From Pinus tabuliformis (lineage: Eukaryota; Streptophyta; Pinopsida; Pinales; Pinaceae): a DNA stretch of 64,000 bases. Where the stretch lies: contig CM062810.1 in assembly GCA_031772625.1 (NCBI GenBank), forward strand, positions 871,243,650 through 871,307,649, written 5' to 3'. Shown here piece by piece: positions 9,450 to 20,906 of this stretch. The translations under genes and the position numbers were made by a program. Position 1 is the stretch's first letter, and every line of letters begins with the position of its first letter. The notes beneath the pieces were generated by a model. The model was not told the origin of the DNA. It did not search any database and saw nothing but the letters and a program-made list of their open reading frames with translations.

Positions 9450-11640
9450 AATTTACATTTACTAAAGTGATTCCGTAGAATTGTGTCACATGAATAGATA
9501 ATAAACAATAATTTTAATTTTAGTTTTATAAATTGAAATTGGTTATCATTGCAAAATAAATTAAAGAGGGAAAATATGCTAAGAGACAATATACTTACCA
9601 AAACAGTTAAAGATAGTATTCCTCTCCCTAAGACAAATTATCTTAGTTAGGGAAAAGGGAGTCAAGAGGGTGAGAGGGAAAAATCAGAGGCAACCTAAAG
9701 ACTTGGAACTTGGTTGAAGGAGGTCCAAGAGAGGAAATGAAATGGATTCCTCAGGAAGAAGGTTGTGGAGGAAGGGTAGGACCATGCCATGGAATAGAGT
9801 TCCTGATCTGGTTGCCTAGTGGAACTTCACTTGAAGCCTAAGTTCTTAGGTTGAATGCCCCAAAATATAGCTGGCTGGGACCAGGTGGTCTTGGTTGAAA
9901 CTCTGAAGGTTCTTCATCTGAAAACTATTTTGGAAGTAAAATGGCTTGGGGAAAAAACTGGTAAAGGTTACCTAAACTAGTTAGTTGGGTGGAGCAGTCT
10001 TTTATCCTCAACAATTTTTTTGTGGAGGCCAAACCTAAAGAGATAAGTAATAGGACTTGTTTAAATTATTCATAATAGAAAATGTTTGCTACAATAATTG
10101 TAGTGTAGTGTTCTCTTAACATATTATGTTATGAATTTCTTTACCAGAATTATGGTCTACTATGAATTATTATAACATAATGGTAATTTTTTTTTTTTTT
10201 TTATAAATAGAAAAGAATTGAACCTTGACTTCACAATTAGTCTTGTACTCTGATACAAAAACATATTAGTCACAGACCAAACAACAAAGGTAGGTCTGTC
10301 ATCTAGGTAGTCCATACACATATATATATATATTTGGTTGGATGTTTAGCAGATTCCAGAGATTCAGTCTTGTTTACCCACTGGAGGCATAATAACAACA
10401 ATATTATGGAAGTCTGTCATCTGAGCAGTCTATATATATATGTGTGGGGATGTTTAGGAGGTTCGAGAGATCCAGTCCTATTTACCCATTGGAGGCATAA
10501 TAATAACAATATTCTCGAAACGTTTGATTAAGGAATGAACTGGCAAGAACAAAAAGGAGGTAAAACGAACTACAAGAGTTCGACAGGTCATGGTAAACAG
10601 TATAAACTAGCATAAACTTATTTAATACATGTTTTAACTTGTATTTTCAGCTATAAATAAAGGAAATGACACACCCATTCTGTTTCAATATCATCACCTT
10701 CAAACCACAAGAGAAGTTCTTTGAACATATACAAATTGCTACAACATTAATAAGAACCCAAAGAAATTGCAAATGAACTAATTTATTGCTTAACCATTGA
10801 TGGGAAATAGAACTACAAGAAAATTAAGAATAATCAGCACACGCAACCCTAACAAAAGTTTTGTTTCAAGTTTAGCTTCAAGCTAGTCTAGGGAGGCATG
10901 ATGGTTAAAACTCGTCCTGAAATTACAACCCTCAGGTCAAACATTAACTAGGAAGGAACTTTATTACTATACATCAATTACAGAGATATAAGTGATTCTA
11001 GAATATCAACTCGAAAACAATTTTTGCGCAAAGAAACACTGACATGCATAAAGAAAGAGCCATGTTTAAATATAAAAAACCATTTTACGAAATAAAATTA
11101 TGTACATTGAATCCTTAGCGATGGATCACCATCAAGGTTTAAAATCCTCTAAAAAAACGTTGTAAATGACCAAAACAGTTTAATCATAAGGACTGAAAAG
11201 CTAACATCGACATAGGGTTTCATTATAGGGCAGTACCCTTTCATTAAGAATAAATTAAAAGAACCCTTTTTAGCAAGAAGAAGCCCTACCCATAGTTTTA
11301 GATGAGTCCTGGAACAGAAATTATAAGGAAAACAAAGAGAGAGACTTATTGAAAACTTGGATATATTATGAAAAAAAACTTCGGCAGAGCCATGGTTCCA
11401 AACCCTCACTTGCAACCCAGAGGATGAAACAGTTAGCACGGTAAAGATTTAATTTCTTGCAGTTATGTGACATCGAGAATTAAACTAGGTAAAAAGCATG
11501 GCAATGTGTGAGGGTCCTTGCCACTGCACTCCCTTCCTAGCATTCCAAAAACCATGAAACACAATCAAGAATAGGCTTAGGTATTAAATCATAAGGAGAA
11601 GCATTGGACAAGAATAGTTGAGTTTAATATTACCATATCT
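9449..11640. repeat. 2.2-kb dispersed direct repeat, copy 1
   Basis: This block aligns by eye along its length with about 17,483-19,640. Shared anchors include 'cctctccctaag.' followed by 'agggaaaagggag', 'gaggcaacctaaagacttgg' and 'atgggaaatagaactacaag'. The ends are fuzzy and lack LTR ends, primer site or polypurine tract. I find no coding frame that holds in both copies. It may be a non-autonomous transposon body or a local duplication. Confidence 0.8.
10295..10530. repeat. Two-copy tandem duplication inside repeat copy 1, unit about 118 bp
   Basis: tctgtcatct at 10295 recurs at 10413, each followed by a TA run, ggatgtttag and tggaggcataat. The 17.5-19.6 kb copy has only one unit here (about 18,296-18,400), so the duplication either followed the larger one or was lost in the other copy. 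Confidence 0.85.
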
Positions 11641-11875
11641 TTTCATTAAGGACTAGGGTATTGACCTAATGCAATTATTATGAATAGAGGCTTGTATCTA
11701 GTATCATTCAACGAATAGATAAGAAACCTGTGAGACTAACCCTCACATCACTACCACTAGGAAAGACATAAACAAACATTAATCCAAATGATTACATGAA
11801 TAAGAGTTAGAGGAATGGACTACATTGTTGGTGGATTTACGAAGACCCATGATACAAACTTTTGAAGTTGCAAAT

Positions 11876-12370
11876 CCAAAAGGAAACGCCTCTAATAGAA
11901 AGTGAAAATGAGGGAAGTTGTGCGATGGAATGTGAAGGTAGTTACTTGTATAATGATCTCTTCTCCTATCCACCATAATTTTTTAACCCTAGCCTCTAAG
12001 TCGTTGATCTCCATAATGATCCCGAGGTTGAAAATCCCAAGAATCAACGTGTTCCAGCTGTGAAGACTAAGAACGTTCTAGTAGGTTGCGTGATAACACT
12101 TGAGGGTTCCATATAGTTCAACCAAAAGGAAAAGCCTCTGATAGAAGGTGAAAATGAGGTAAGTTGTGTAGTGGAATGTGAAGGCAGTTACTTCTGTAAT
12201 GATCTCTTCTCCTATCCACCGTAATTTGTTAACCCTAGCCTCTAAGTCATTGATCTCCATAATGATCCCGAGGCTAAAAATCCCAAAGAATCAACGTGTT
12301 CCAGCTGTGAAGACCAAGAACGTTCTAGTAGATTGAGTGATAACACTGGAGGGTTCCATATAGTTCAACC
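11876..12370. repeat. Two-copy tandem repeat, unit about 246 bp
   Basis: The block starting ccaaaaggaaa at 11876 recurs at 12122 and continues through 'gatctcttctcctatccacc' to 'ggttccatatagttcaacc' with few mismatches. Confidence 0.95.
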
Positions 12371-12837
12371 ATATCACAGTTAGAATTTGTATGTATTGAT
12401 CATGGAATTATATAAGTAACGCACCAATAAATAATTAAGTTGCATCCAGTAATTAGAAGGGAAGATAGATGTGTTGATAACAAGAAGTTTGAATAACTTT
12501 GTGTCCGGAAGGGTTCAAATGTTACAACCCTTAATCTATAAATGTTTGAAGATAAGTGGGTTGTACCATGACTTATGGGTGGAGCATATTTAATACTTAA
12601 AAAAATATACCATTTTAGAAATGAGTATTATCTTTTTAAGAAGTTAACAAAAGAAGGAATTAGTAAAAATATAAATAAAGGATAAATTACTTTTGGGATG
12701 TTATTATTGAGAGATGTTGCAAGTGGTATCAATGTTGGAGGATTCAACAATTTGGTCTATTGAGAGAAAATAATAACAATTGGCTCCATATAAAAGAGGA
12801 GAAAATTTGGAGTATGGAAACCCTATCTACATGGTCA

Positions 12838-13059
12838 ACTCTACACCATTAATCAAATCAAATCTTGAGATGTGGAATCCCTAATTAAAAAAAAAGGTGC
12901 AGAATTGTGGGAAGAAATCACTAACTAAGTGTCAACAACAATAGATTTACTCTACACCATTAATCAAATCAAATCTTGAGATGTGGAATCCCTAATTAAA
13001 AAAAAAGGTGCAGAATTGTGGGAAGAAATCACTAACTAAGTGTCAACAACAATAGATTT
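12838..13059. repeat. Two-copy tandem repeat, unit 111 bp, apparently identical
   Basis: actctacaccatt begins at 12838 and again at 12949. I found no difference between the two copies, including the shared A9 run, so the event is recent. Confidence 0.97.
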
Positions 13060-13822
13060 CTACATTATTATTCAAAGATAAAGAGAAGTGAAGAATCTAG
13101 TCATGAGCATGATGAAATGAATTCCATTTTATAAATTCAGTCATAAAAATGGTAATTGAGTTTCTAGAACTGATATGTTGGGCATCCATAAGAGAAAATA
13201 ATTGTTTGGGCGAATTAAATATTAACATAAGCTAAATAGTAAATTAAGTCATGAGATAGTGAATAAAGAAAAGGGATGTATATGCAAGGACACATGAGTA
13301 TAAATGAAATATGTGTCAAATCCCATACTCATAAACAATTGTTAGGTATATTAAAGAGAGAAACGAGGTGTTGTATACATAATCACCTTGAAAAGCATAT
13401 AATCATATATATGATAATTACATTTTAATAGCTGCAAGAATCATAAAAAATACCTATACCTAAATTAAACATCTAGTATGGATTTAAAGAACAAAAAAAA
13501 TATAAAAAGGGTTAAAGATAGCTAATTCTTACACTCATCACTTACCTCTAGTATGGTATAAGTTACCTCCGTGTTTATTGACCAAAAACCTTCTTGTGAA
13601 ATGATTCGGAATATGATGTAGGGGAAGAAGACTAAACAAAAGGAGGTTGTCACAACTTTTCGAAAAGGAAAAAACACTCAAAACAATAAGGATAGGGTAT
13701 GTTAAAAAAGAGGAACAAAGAATATCCATGAACTGAAGTTTTTATGGAAATCAGGGAAGGAAGTGAAGGGAGCCCTTTAATACATAATCTTTGTCAAATT
13801 TGAACACTTAAGATTTCAAAAT

Positions 13823-14040
13823 ATATGAGTGTGATTGGTGGAAAAGGTTCAAGTTCTTTCATCAAATTAAGCATTAGTAAACAACATATGAGTGTGATTG
13901 GTGAAAAAGGTTCGAGTTCTTCCATCAAATTAAGCATTAGTAAACAACATGGTAGAAAATGATACTAATGACAATAAAATATTAAAAAAGAAACAACATG
14001 GTAGAAAATGACACTAATGACAATAAAATATTAAAAAGAA
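13823..14040. repeat. Adjacent tandem duplications, units 63 bp and 49 bp
   Basis: atatgagtgtgattggtg at 13823 recurs at 13886 (63 bp). The end of that pair overlaps a second pair in which aaacaacatggtagaaaatg at 13942 recurs at 13991 (49 bp). Confidence 0.95.
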
Positions 14041-14771
14041 TTACATGTTAACGAGCATAATAAATCAAGTGCAATAAAAGTTGGTTGGTATAAATATCAT
14101 CAGGAATGAAAAACAAATTTATGAGGAACTTAATGGAATTTTTCACTGAAAAAGACTCTTAATGAAGGGAGCCACATAAATATTGGCAACTATGTAGTGC
14201 AATTGGTGCAAACCATTAATATAAGGTTGGTAGAGGTCAAGTAATTAAGAACTCTTTCAAGTTAAAAAAAATAGAAGTGGAGGTAAGTGGTGACAAACTA
14301 ACACTGTAATTTGTGATGATGAAATGTAGTCTTTGAATAGTGAAGAGAATAATATGTTTGAGAGTGAGATGATAATAGTATTTAGATTATGCCAAAGTAC
14401 TAAATGAACACAGAAGTACTTCCAAATAGTGTTGTTGATACTCAGGAAGACATCAATTTCACATCAAATTTAGTAAAAATAAAAGGAGTGAGATTAAAGT
14501 CAGTATCAAGAATATGGGAAAATACTAGGAAGGAATCCAATGGCCCTTAAAATGTAAGAAAGAGACCCAAATGGTTCTGAATTTCCCACAGCTAATGGAT
14601 TTAGAGGGCTCAAGATTATTGTGAGTTACATACTCTTTAAGCCAATTCATGGGAGGGTTAAGTGGTCTATTTTATAATTATCTCATGATTGGAAATGAGG
14701 GAAAATTTTAACTATGGAAATTTATGTTAAAGATTAGAAACCTTGGTGAATATTACTATGAAAACTATAAA

Positions 14772-14960
14772 ATGATTGGTGATATTTTAGCAAAAATATT
14801 CAAATTTATAATGATTTTATATAGTTTCTATAAAAATTTGGTGATTTTAAAGGTAAAATACTAAAATATAAGATGCTTGGTGATATTTTAGCAAAAATAT
14901 TCAAATTTCTAATGATTTTATATAGTTTCTATAAAAATTTGGTGATTTTAAAGGTAAAAT
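14772..14960. repeat. Two-copy tandem repeat, unit about 101 bp
   Basis: ggtgatattttagcaaaaat at 14778 recurs at 14879. Both copies run through aaatttggtgattttaaagg. Confidence 0.95.
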
Positions 14961-15202
14961 AGTTTTTTCTAGAAAATCATTTTTAGGAAAAAATGGGAAT
15001 TGGTGATTTTTTTTTTTTTTTGGAAAAAACATGGAAAATTAGCACATGTTCGAATATTAGCCCCTAAAATTTTCCTTGTTGGAAAGCTCAAGTTTGACTG
15101 AAATCAAGATAACAAGATAATTTTGATTGACCAAAAAGACTGTTAATTGTAAACTTTAATATAAATTTCTACAACCCATTAAATAGGAATGGGCCCAACA
15201 AA

Positions 15203-15286
15203 AAATATTACAAGCCTACAAATAAAAATATAAAAGTACACCGTAAATATTACAAGCCTACAAATAAAAATATAAAAGTACACAAT
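15203..15286. repeat. Two-copy tandem repeat, unit 42 bp
   Basis: aaatattacaagcctacaaa at 15203 recurs at 15245, almost identical. Confidence 0.95.
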
Positions 15287-17482
15287 AAATCCATTGATAC
15301 TGCAGTAACTCCCAAAGGAAAACTCTTGACCTAGTTTCGATTGGTTTGATTTTTTTGGCTATTAAAAAAACCGAAAAGTATAACATAGGAACTACACATA
15401 TATGTATGTTATGTGTACATGACAATGAACATATATTAAATATTATAAGGATCTGATTTCCTTGACGTGACTTGAAGAATGGAATTAAATATAGGTAAAA
15501 TTTGATCAGAAAATCGGCAGGTAGTTGAGTAAAGAAATAAAAGAAATGACATATAATCTCGAGGAAAGTAAGTTGTAATAAGAGAGTACTAGTAGCACAC
15601 TGGCATAAGTGTAACCTATGCTTTTCATTGTATGAAGAGCCATCAGGGAAAGCGTAGCATGCCCTAGTTTAATAGCTTCAATATGACTTTTATAAACATA
15701 AATGAAGTGGCATCAAATGGTTTATTAAAAAGTGCATATGTATACAAGGTCATAATATCAAGATAGCCACATTAACAATATGTGATGACATAGGTAAGGG
15801 GTATGAAATGTGAGCAAACCAACTAAAAAAAGGAAAAATAATAAAAAACCCTATTGCGCATGTAACCCCAGACACCGTAGTCATTAATTTATAGAATAGA
15901 AAGGAAGAGAGTTATAGCATGATGGTAAGACTTGACGACGCAATTTTTTTGTCATCTTTTGTTGTGCCTTTTAATTTTCATAGTGATTATTTTAATGTCG
16001 TTGTGTGCATTTGGCCTCGATGGGATATTAAGAAAAGGATAAAGTAAGGAGACCTGCTAAACTATAAAATTTTGACTGAGATTTCTACATGACAAAACTA
16101 ACAAACAAATAATGTGGACATGTGTAGGTTCACTCGTGAAAAGGACAATGATAATAATAATTGTCTTAGAGCCTTGGTAATATTGTGTTGTGGCATCTTT
16201 TATATTTTAGAATTGGATGCTGTCTAAAAGAAAAGACCACTAGCAATGAGCCATTACGCGAGAAAGATAAGGAAATTCTCCTAGAAAAAGAGAGGGAAAT
16301 AATGATAACAGGTAGGATTAATGGGGCAATGGTACAATAAGATACTTATTAGTTGTCCTCCTGTTAGAGATTTTTTTTTTCTAAATGTTTATTAACAATT
16401 CCATAGTACCTTGCAGGTCAAATGTATTAAAATAACTTGTTGTCAAATAAAGTGAATAACATAACTAACTTGTGGTGGAATAAACTGAATAACATGCTAC
16501 AGATTGACGTTAAAGAAAGAACTATAATAAATTAGTATAGAAAGTGGAAAACTGTCAATGCACATACAAGTGAAAAAGGGAAAAAATCATATATGGCTGC
16601 ACATGTAAGAAAATTGCTTATAAATTTCCTCCACAACCTCTATTGCAGGATGACATAGGGCCAAAACCGAGGAAATGCTGCAAAGCAGAGAGTCCTGGCT
16701 AAAAAGAAAATAAGCAACACTAGATGGGCATAACTAAGTTTACTTGGACAAAGTAAACAACAATATAGCCACCTAGAACATGGCAGGAAAGAAGTTTACT
16801 CTAAACTTAAATTACATATGACTAATTCATATGTAATGTTCGAAACTAAATTAAAGGTATAGAAAGCTAACTAGTACCACAATGCATTAATTGCAAACTA
16901 TCAAGAAAGACAATAACAATAAATGATTATGGAAATTTAATTACCACTATATGAATGGGGTAAATAAAATTGGTACCTGAAGATCTGAAATTATAGTGGA
17001 ACCCTTGGAAATGGGTATAGTCATCAGAAAGTAACAAGATTAATTGCTATTGTTGAGGAGTTACAAGGACTTTGCTAACTCTTACTGTCTGTAGGTTGTT
17101 CACTCTTGTTTTTTGATGAACATTGATGAACCTTACTTGGTACATAAATAGTACATGATGGCACATGTAAGAGAATTTGAGGTAATTATATATACATATT
17201 TCTTAAATAATGATCCACGGAAACTAATCACAGCTTGACGGGGTGAATGTAGGTCAACCAGATGGAGATTTCCCAGTAAACCTCTATGTATGCTTGATCT
17301 AGAGAAATCATGTTGTGGAAGCAAGTTGTCACCAAGTTTAAGTGTAACAAAGGCACCTTAGATAGAATATGCAATATAGAAAGACAAATCCTAGTTTGTT
17401 TTGAAGAGCTAGAAACAAACAACAAGGATGGTGATTCGCTTTGGGGTAAGATGTAATACCCCTCAGCCAAAAGTAATTATTT

Positions 17483-19640
17483 GATTTACCTTTACAAAAG
17501 AGATTTTTCAGAATTGCCTCACATGAATATATAATAAACAAGAATGTTTATTTTACTTTTATTAATTGAAATCGATTATGGTTACCAAAGAAATTACTGG
17601 AGGGAAAATATGTTAAGCTAGACTTTACATACCAAAATAGTTAAGACAATTTTTCCTCTCCCTAAGAGAAATTATCTCACTTAGGGAAAAGGGAGCCAAG
17701 AGGGTGAGAGGGGAAAAACCTGAGGCAACCTAAAGACTTGGAACCTCTTGAAGGAGGTCAAAGAGAGGAAATGAAATTGATTTCTCAAACATGACACTAT
17801 GGAGGAAGGGACGTATGCTACCTCAAAATAGAGTTCCTGAGTTAGTTGGCTAGTGTAACTTCACTTGAAGCCTAAGTACTGAATGCCCGAGATTGTAGCT
17901 AGTTGGGACTAGGTTGTCTTGTGTGAACATGTTAAGTTTCTTAGTCTGAAAAACATTTTGGAGTAAACTCGCTTTGGGGGAGTATTGGTAAAGGTTACCT
18001 GTACTCGGTCAAGTGAAGCAGTCTTTTCTCCTCAACAATCTTTTTGTGAATCCTAAACCTAAAGAGATAAGTAATATGAGTTGTTTAAACTCTTTAGAAA
18101 ACAAAATGTTTAGTGTAGTGTTCTACTATAATATTTTGTTATGAATTAATGTACAATAATTATGGTCTATTATAAATGATTATAACATAACGGTAAATTG
18201 TTTTTCTTTTGTCAATAGAAAACAGCTGAACCTTGGATTCACAATTAGTCTTGTATTCTGGTACAAAAACATATTAGTAGCAGACTAGAGAGACAAAGGT
18301 TTGTCATCTCAAGTCCCTATATATATATATATATAGATGGATGTTTAGCAGGTTCCATAGAGCCAGTCCTATTTATCCACTCGAGGAATAATAATAACAA
18401 TATTCTGGAAAAGTTCGAAGGACTGAACTATAAAGAAGGAAAAGGAGGTAAAAAAAACTAAAAGAGTTTCATAGGTCACGATAAATAGTAGAGACTACAT
18501 AGACTTAGTTAATATGAGCTTTAACCTGTATTTGCAGCTATAAAAAAAGAAAAGACACATCCATTCTGGTTCAATATTATCATGTTGAAACTACAAGAGA
18601 AGTTATTTCAACGTATAAAAATTACTACAACATTGCTAAGAACCCAAATAAATTGAAAAAGGACTAATTTATTGTATAAAAAAGAAACGACACACCCATT
18701 CTGGTTCAATATTATCATGTTGAAACTACAAGAGAAGTTATTTCAACATATAAAAATTGCTGCAACATTGATAAGAACCCAAATAAATTGAAAAAGGACT
18801 AATTTATTGCTTAAAAGTTGATGGGAAATAGAACTACAAGAAAATTAAGAATAATCATCCACATGCAACCATAGCAGAAGTTTTATTTTACGTTTAGTTT
18901 CAGGCCAGCCTGTGGAGGCGTTGTGTTTAGAACCCATCTTGAAATTACAACCCTCGGCTCAAACAATAATTGGGAAGGAAATTTGTTACCATACATCAAT
19001 TACAGAGATAGCAGTGACTCTAGACTATCAAACTAAAAATAATTTTGTTATAAGGAAACGGTGACATGCGTAAAGAAAGAGCCATGTTGAAATATACATA
19101 ACCATTGTATTAAATAAAATTATATACATTGAATATGGATAGCCAAAAAGGTTTAAAATCCTTCGATAAATGTTGTAAACCACCCAGATAGTTTATTCAT
19201 AAGGACTGAAACCCTAATGTTGGCTCAGGGTTCCATTGTAGGGTAATATCCCTTCATTAAGAATAAATTAGAATAACCTTTTTTAGCAAGAAGAAACCCT
19301 ACCCATAGTTCCAAATGAGCCGTGGAACATAAATTGTAAGGAAAACATAGTTAAAGACTAATTGAAAACCTAGATATATTATGAAAGCAAAAAGCTTTGT
19401 CACATCAACAGCTCCAAGCCCTCACCTACAACCTAGAAGGTGGAAAAGTTACCATGATAAATATTTAGTTTGGTGCAAGTATGTGACTTCGAAAATTTAC
19501 GTGGGTAAAAACTATGGCAATGTGTGAGAGTCGTTGTCACGGTACTCCCTACTTAGTGTGCCAGAATAACTGAAACACAAGCGACAATAGGGTGAGGTAC
19601 TAAACCATAAGGAGCAACAATGGAGAAGAATAATTTTTGA
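17483..19640. repeat. 2.2-kb dispersed direct repeat, copy 2
   Basis: Same orientation and order as 9449-11640, roughly 8.0 kb away. It carries its own internal duplication (18,540-18,809) that copy 1 lacks, and lacks the one copy 1 has. The spacing drifts from about 8035 to 8011 bp along the alignment, which shows accumulated indels. Confidence 0.8.
18540..18809. repeat. Two-copy tandem duplication inside repeat copy 2, unit 135 bp
   Basis: ccattctggttcaatattat at 18561 recurs at 18696, with the flanking sequence from 'tataaaaaa' to 'gactaatttattg'. Copy 1 has one unit (about 10,660-10,790). Confidence 0.9.
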
Positions 19641-19949
19641 ATTTGTTTTAGAAAATGAACTTTATCCAATTTCCTTTGAGAAGGAGAAGGAACCCCTTTG
19701 TATGTAGCAACTAGATTTAAATGGACATGGTTGACTTTGGCACCCTCCATATCTGTATTTTTCAAATTCCATATGCACTCATAGGAAAAATCATCTTCTC
19801 TTGTAAACATTGCTGGGCTTGTGGCCTTTGTTTGGCCTATATTCTAGGTTGTCTCTCCCTCGTATCTTTAGCTAGTTCCAAAATTCATCAATATTCCTTT
19901 AAGTGGTATTTTGTTCAAGAATGAACTTCTTTAACAACCTTCAACTCAC

Positions 19950-20895
19950 TATTTGCGGGAAAAAATTCCCTATGGTAAGGGTTAACAACCTCAACAGATC
20001 GAAGGCACGCTATCAACAAGAAGCATACATTCAAGCAAGAAAACTATGAAAATTACTAAATTTGGGTTTGTGAAGAGTACTCGGAGGTCCTACGTTTGAT
20101 GTCAATCCCATAGGGTCCAAACCCCCTCCTTCTTCCAAAGTGATCACACCTGCAACACAATCTAGAGAAGCATATACATAGCAAGTAGTTCAAAGAACTT
20201 CCATAAGAAACATGATAGGTAATCAAGAATAAATATATAAATCATGATATGTTATACATGAATTATAAAAAACATGAGATCATAACATTTGGAGAACAAG
20301 AAAGATCTTCTTTATTGATATCAGTATATAGGAGTGGAAGAATACAACATGATCTCACCACAACACCAATGAAGCCTTCCTTTAGATCCGTCTAGCCGAA
20401 GCCTCAAATATCTCCTCTCAAAATGTGCAAAGGATGTCATGTAATGTAAGATGAACATATTTGCAAGAAAAAAAGGGTTTCCTATGACTCGGAGTGTAGG
20501 AGGCATAGGGAAAATTAGACTTGATCTCGGGACAAAGGGGCTATAATTTTGGTATCCTATCTCCTTCTATGATTTAGGCCTTCCCATGAGGTGTATAAGT
20601 ATCAATAGAAATCAGTTGATTCAGTTAGCCCACAGGCTCCTATAGGTGGGATTTCAGTGAAACTCGTAAAACCCACTCGATAAATAAGAAATGTTTTAAT
20701 GTTTTCATATTTTAAATTATGTACATGGGTTGGATATTATGGTACCCACGTGTACACAAAATTTTATAAGGGTAGAGTCACGTATGGATTTTCAAAATTT
20801 GTTTTTTAATAAGTGATCAATTCTGAATGGGAAAGGGTTGCCCAAGGCCATATAAGAGCATCATAGCTAGATGAGTGTTAAATGATGCTATAATA
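19950..20895 (-). repeat. Element A, 3' LTR (intact, left)
   Basis: It aligns along its length with 47,869-48,276 joined to 59,836-60,375. The outer end abuts the CTCAC duplication. The inner end (gatgctataata) corresponds to gatgctataaca in the right copy. Many mismatches show that the insertion is old. Confidence 0.85.
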
Positions 20896-20906
20896 GATTC
20901 CCCCTA
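20896..20906 (-). other. Element A polypurine tract
   Basis: On the minus strand this reads ttagggggaatc directly upstream of the 3' LTR, the expected plus-strand primer position. Confidence 0.7.

Larger units (their letters stand above)
12371..17482. other. Non-coding stretch between the two 2.2-kb repeats
   Basis: No gene is recognisable over 5 kb apart from the short tandem duplications listed separately. The longest frames (13538-13729 and 17228-17470, both minus) match nothing I know. Confidence 0.5.

Noticed and set aside
11149..11439. Minus-strand frame of 96 codons in repeat copy 1
   Set aside because: The corresponding part of copy 2 does not keep the frame, and no family match is apparent.
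9449..19640. The 2.2-kb repeat pair as LTRs of one 10-kb retrotransposon
   Set aside because: No TG/CA ends, no target duplication, and no primer site or purine tract at the inner edges. No gag or pol between the copies.
19950..20895. Left A-type repeat as an independent solo LTR
   Set aside because: The CTCAC duplication is shared with the far right copy at 60,376-60,380. A purine tract and a primer site lie on the correct inner sides, so the two belong to one element.
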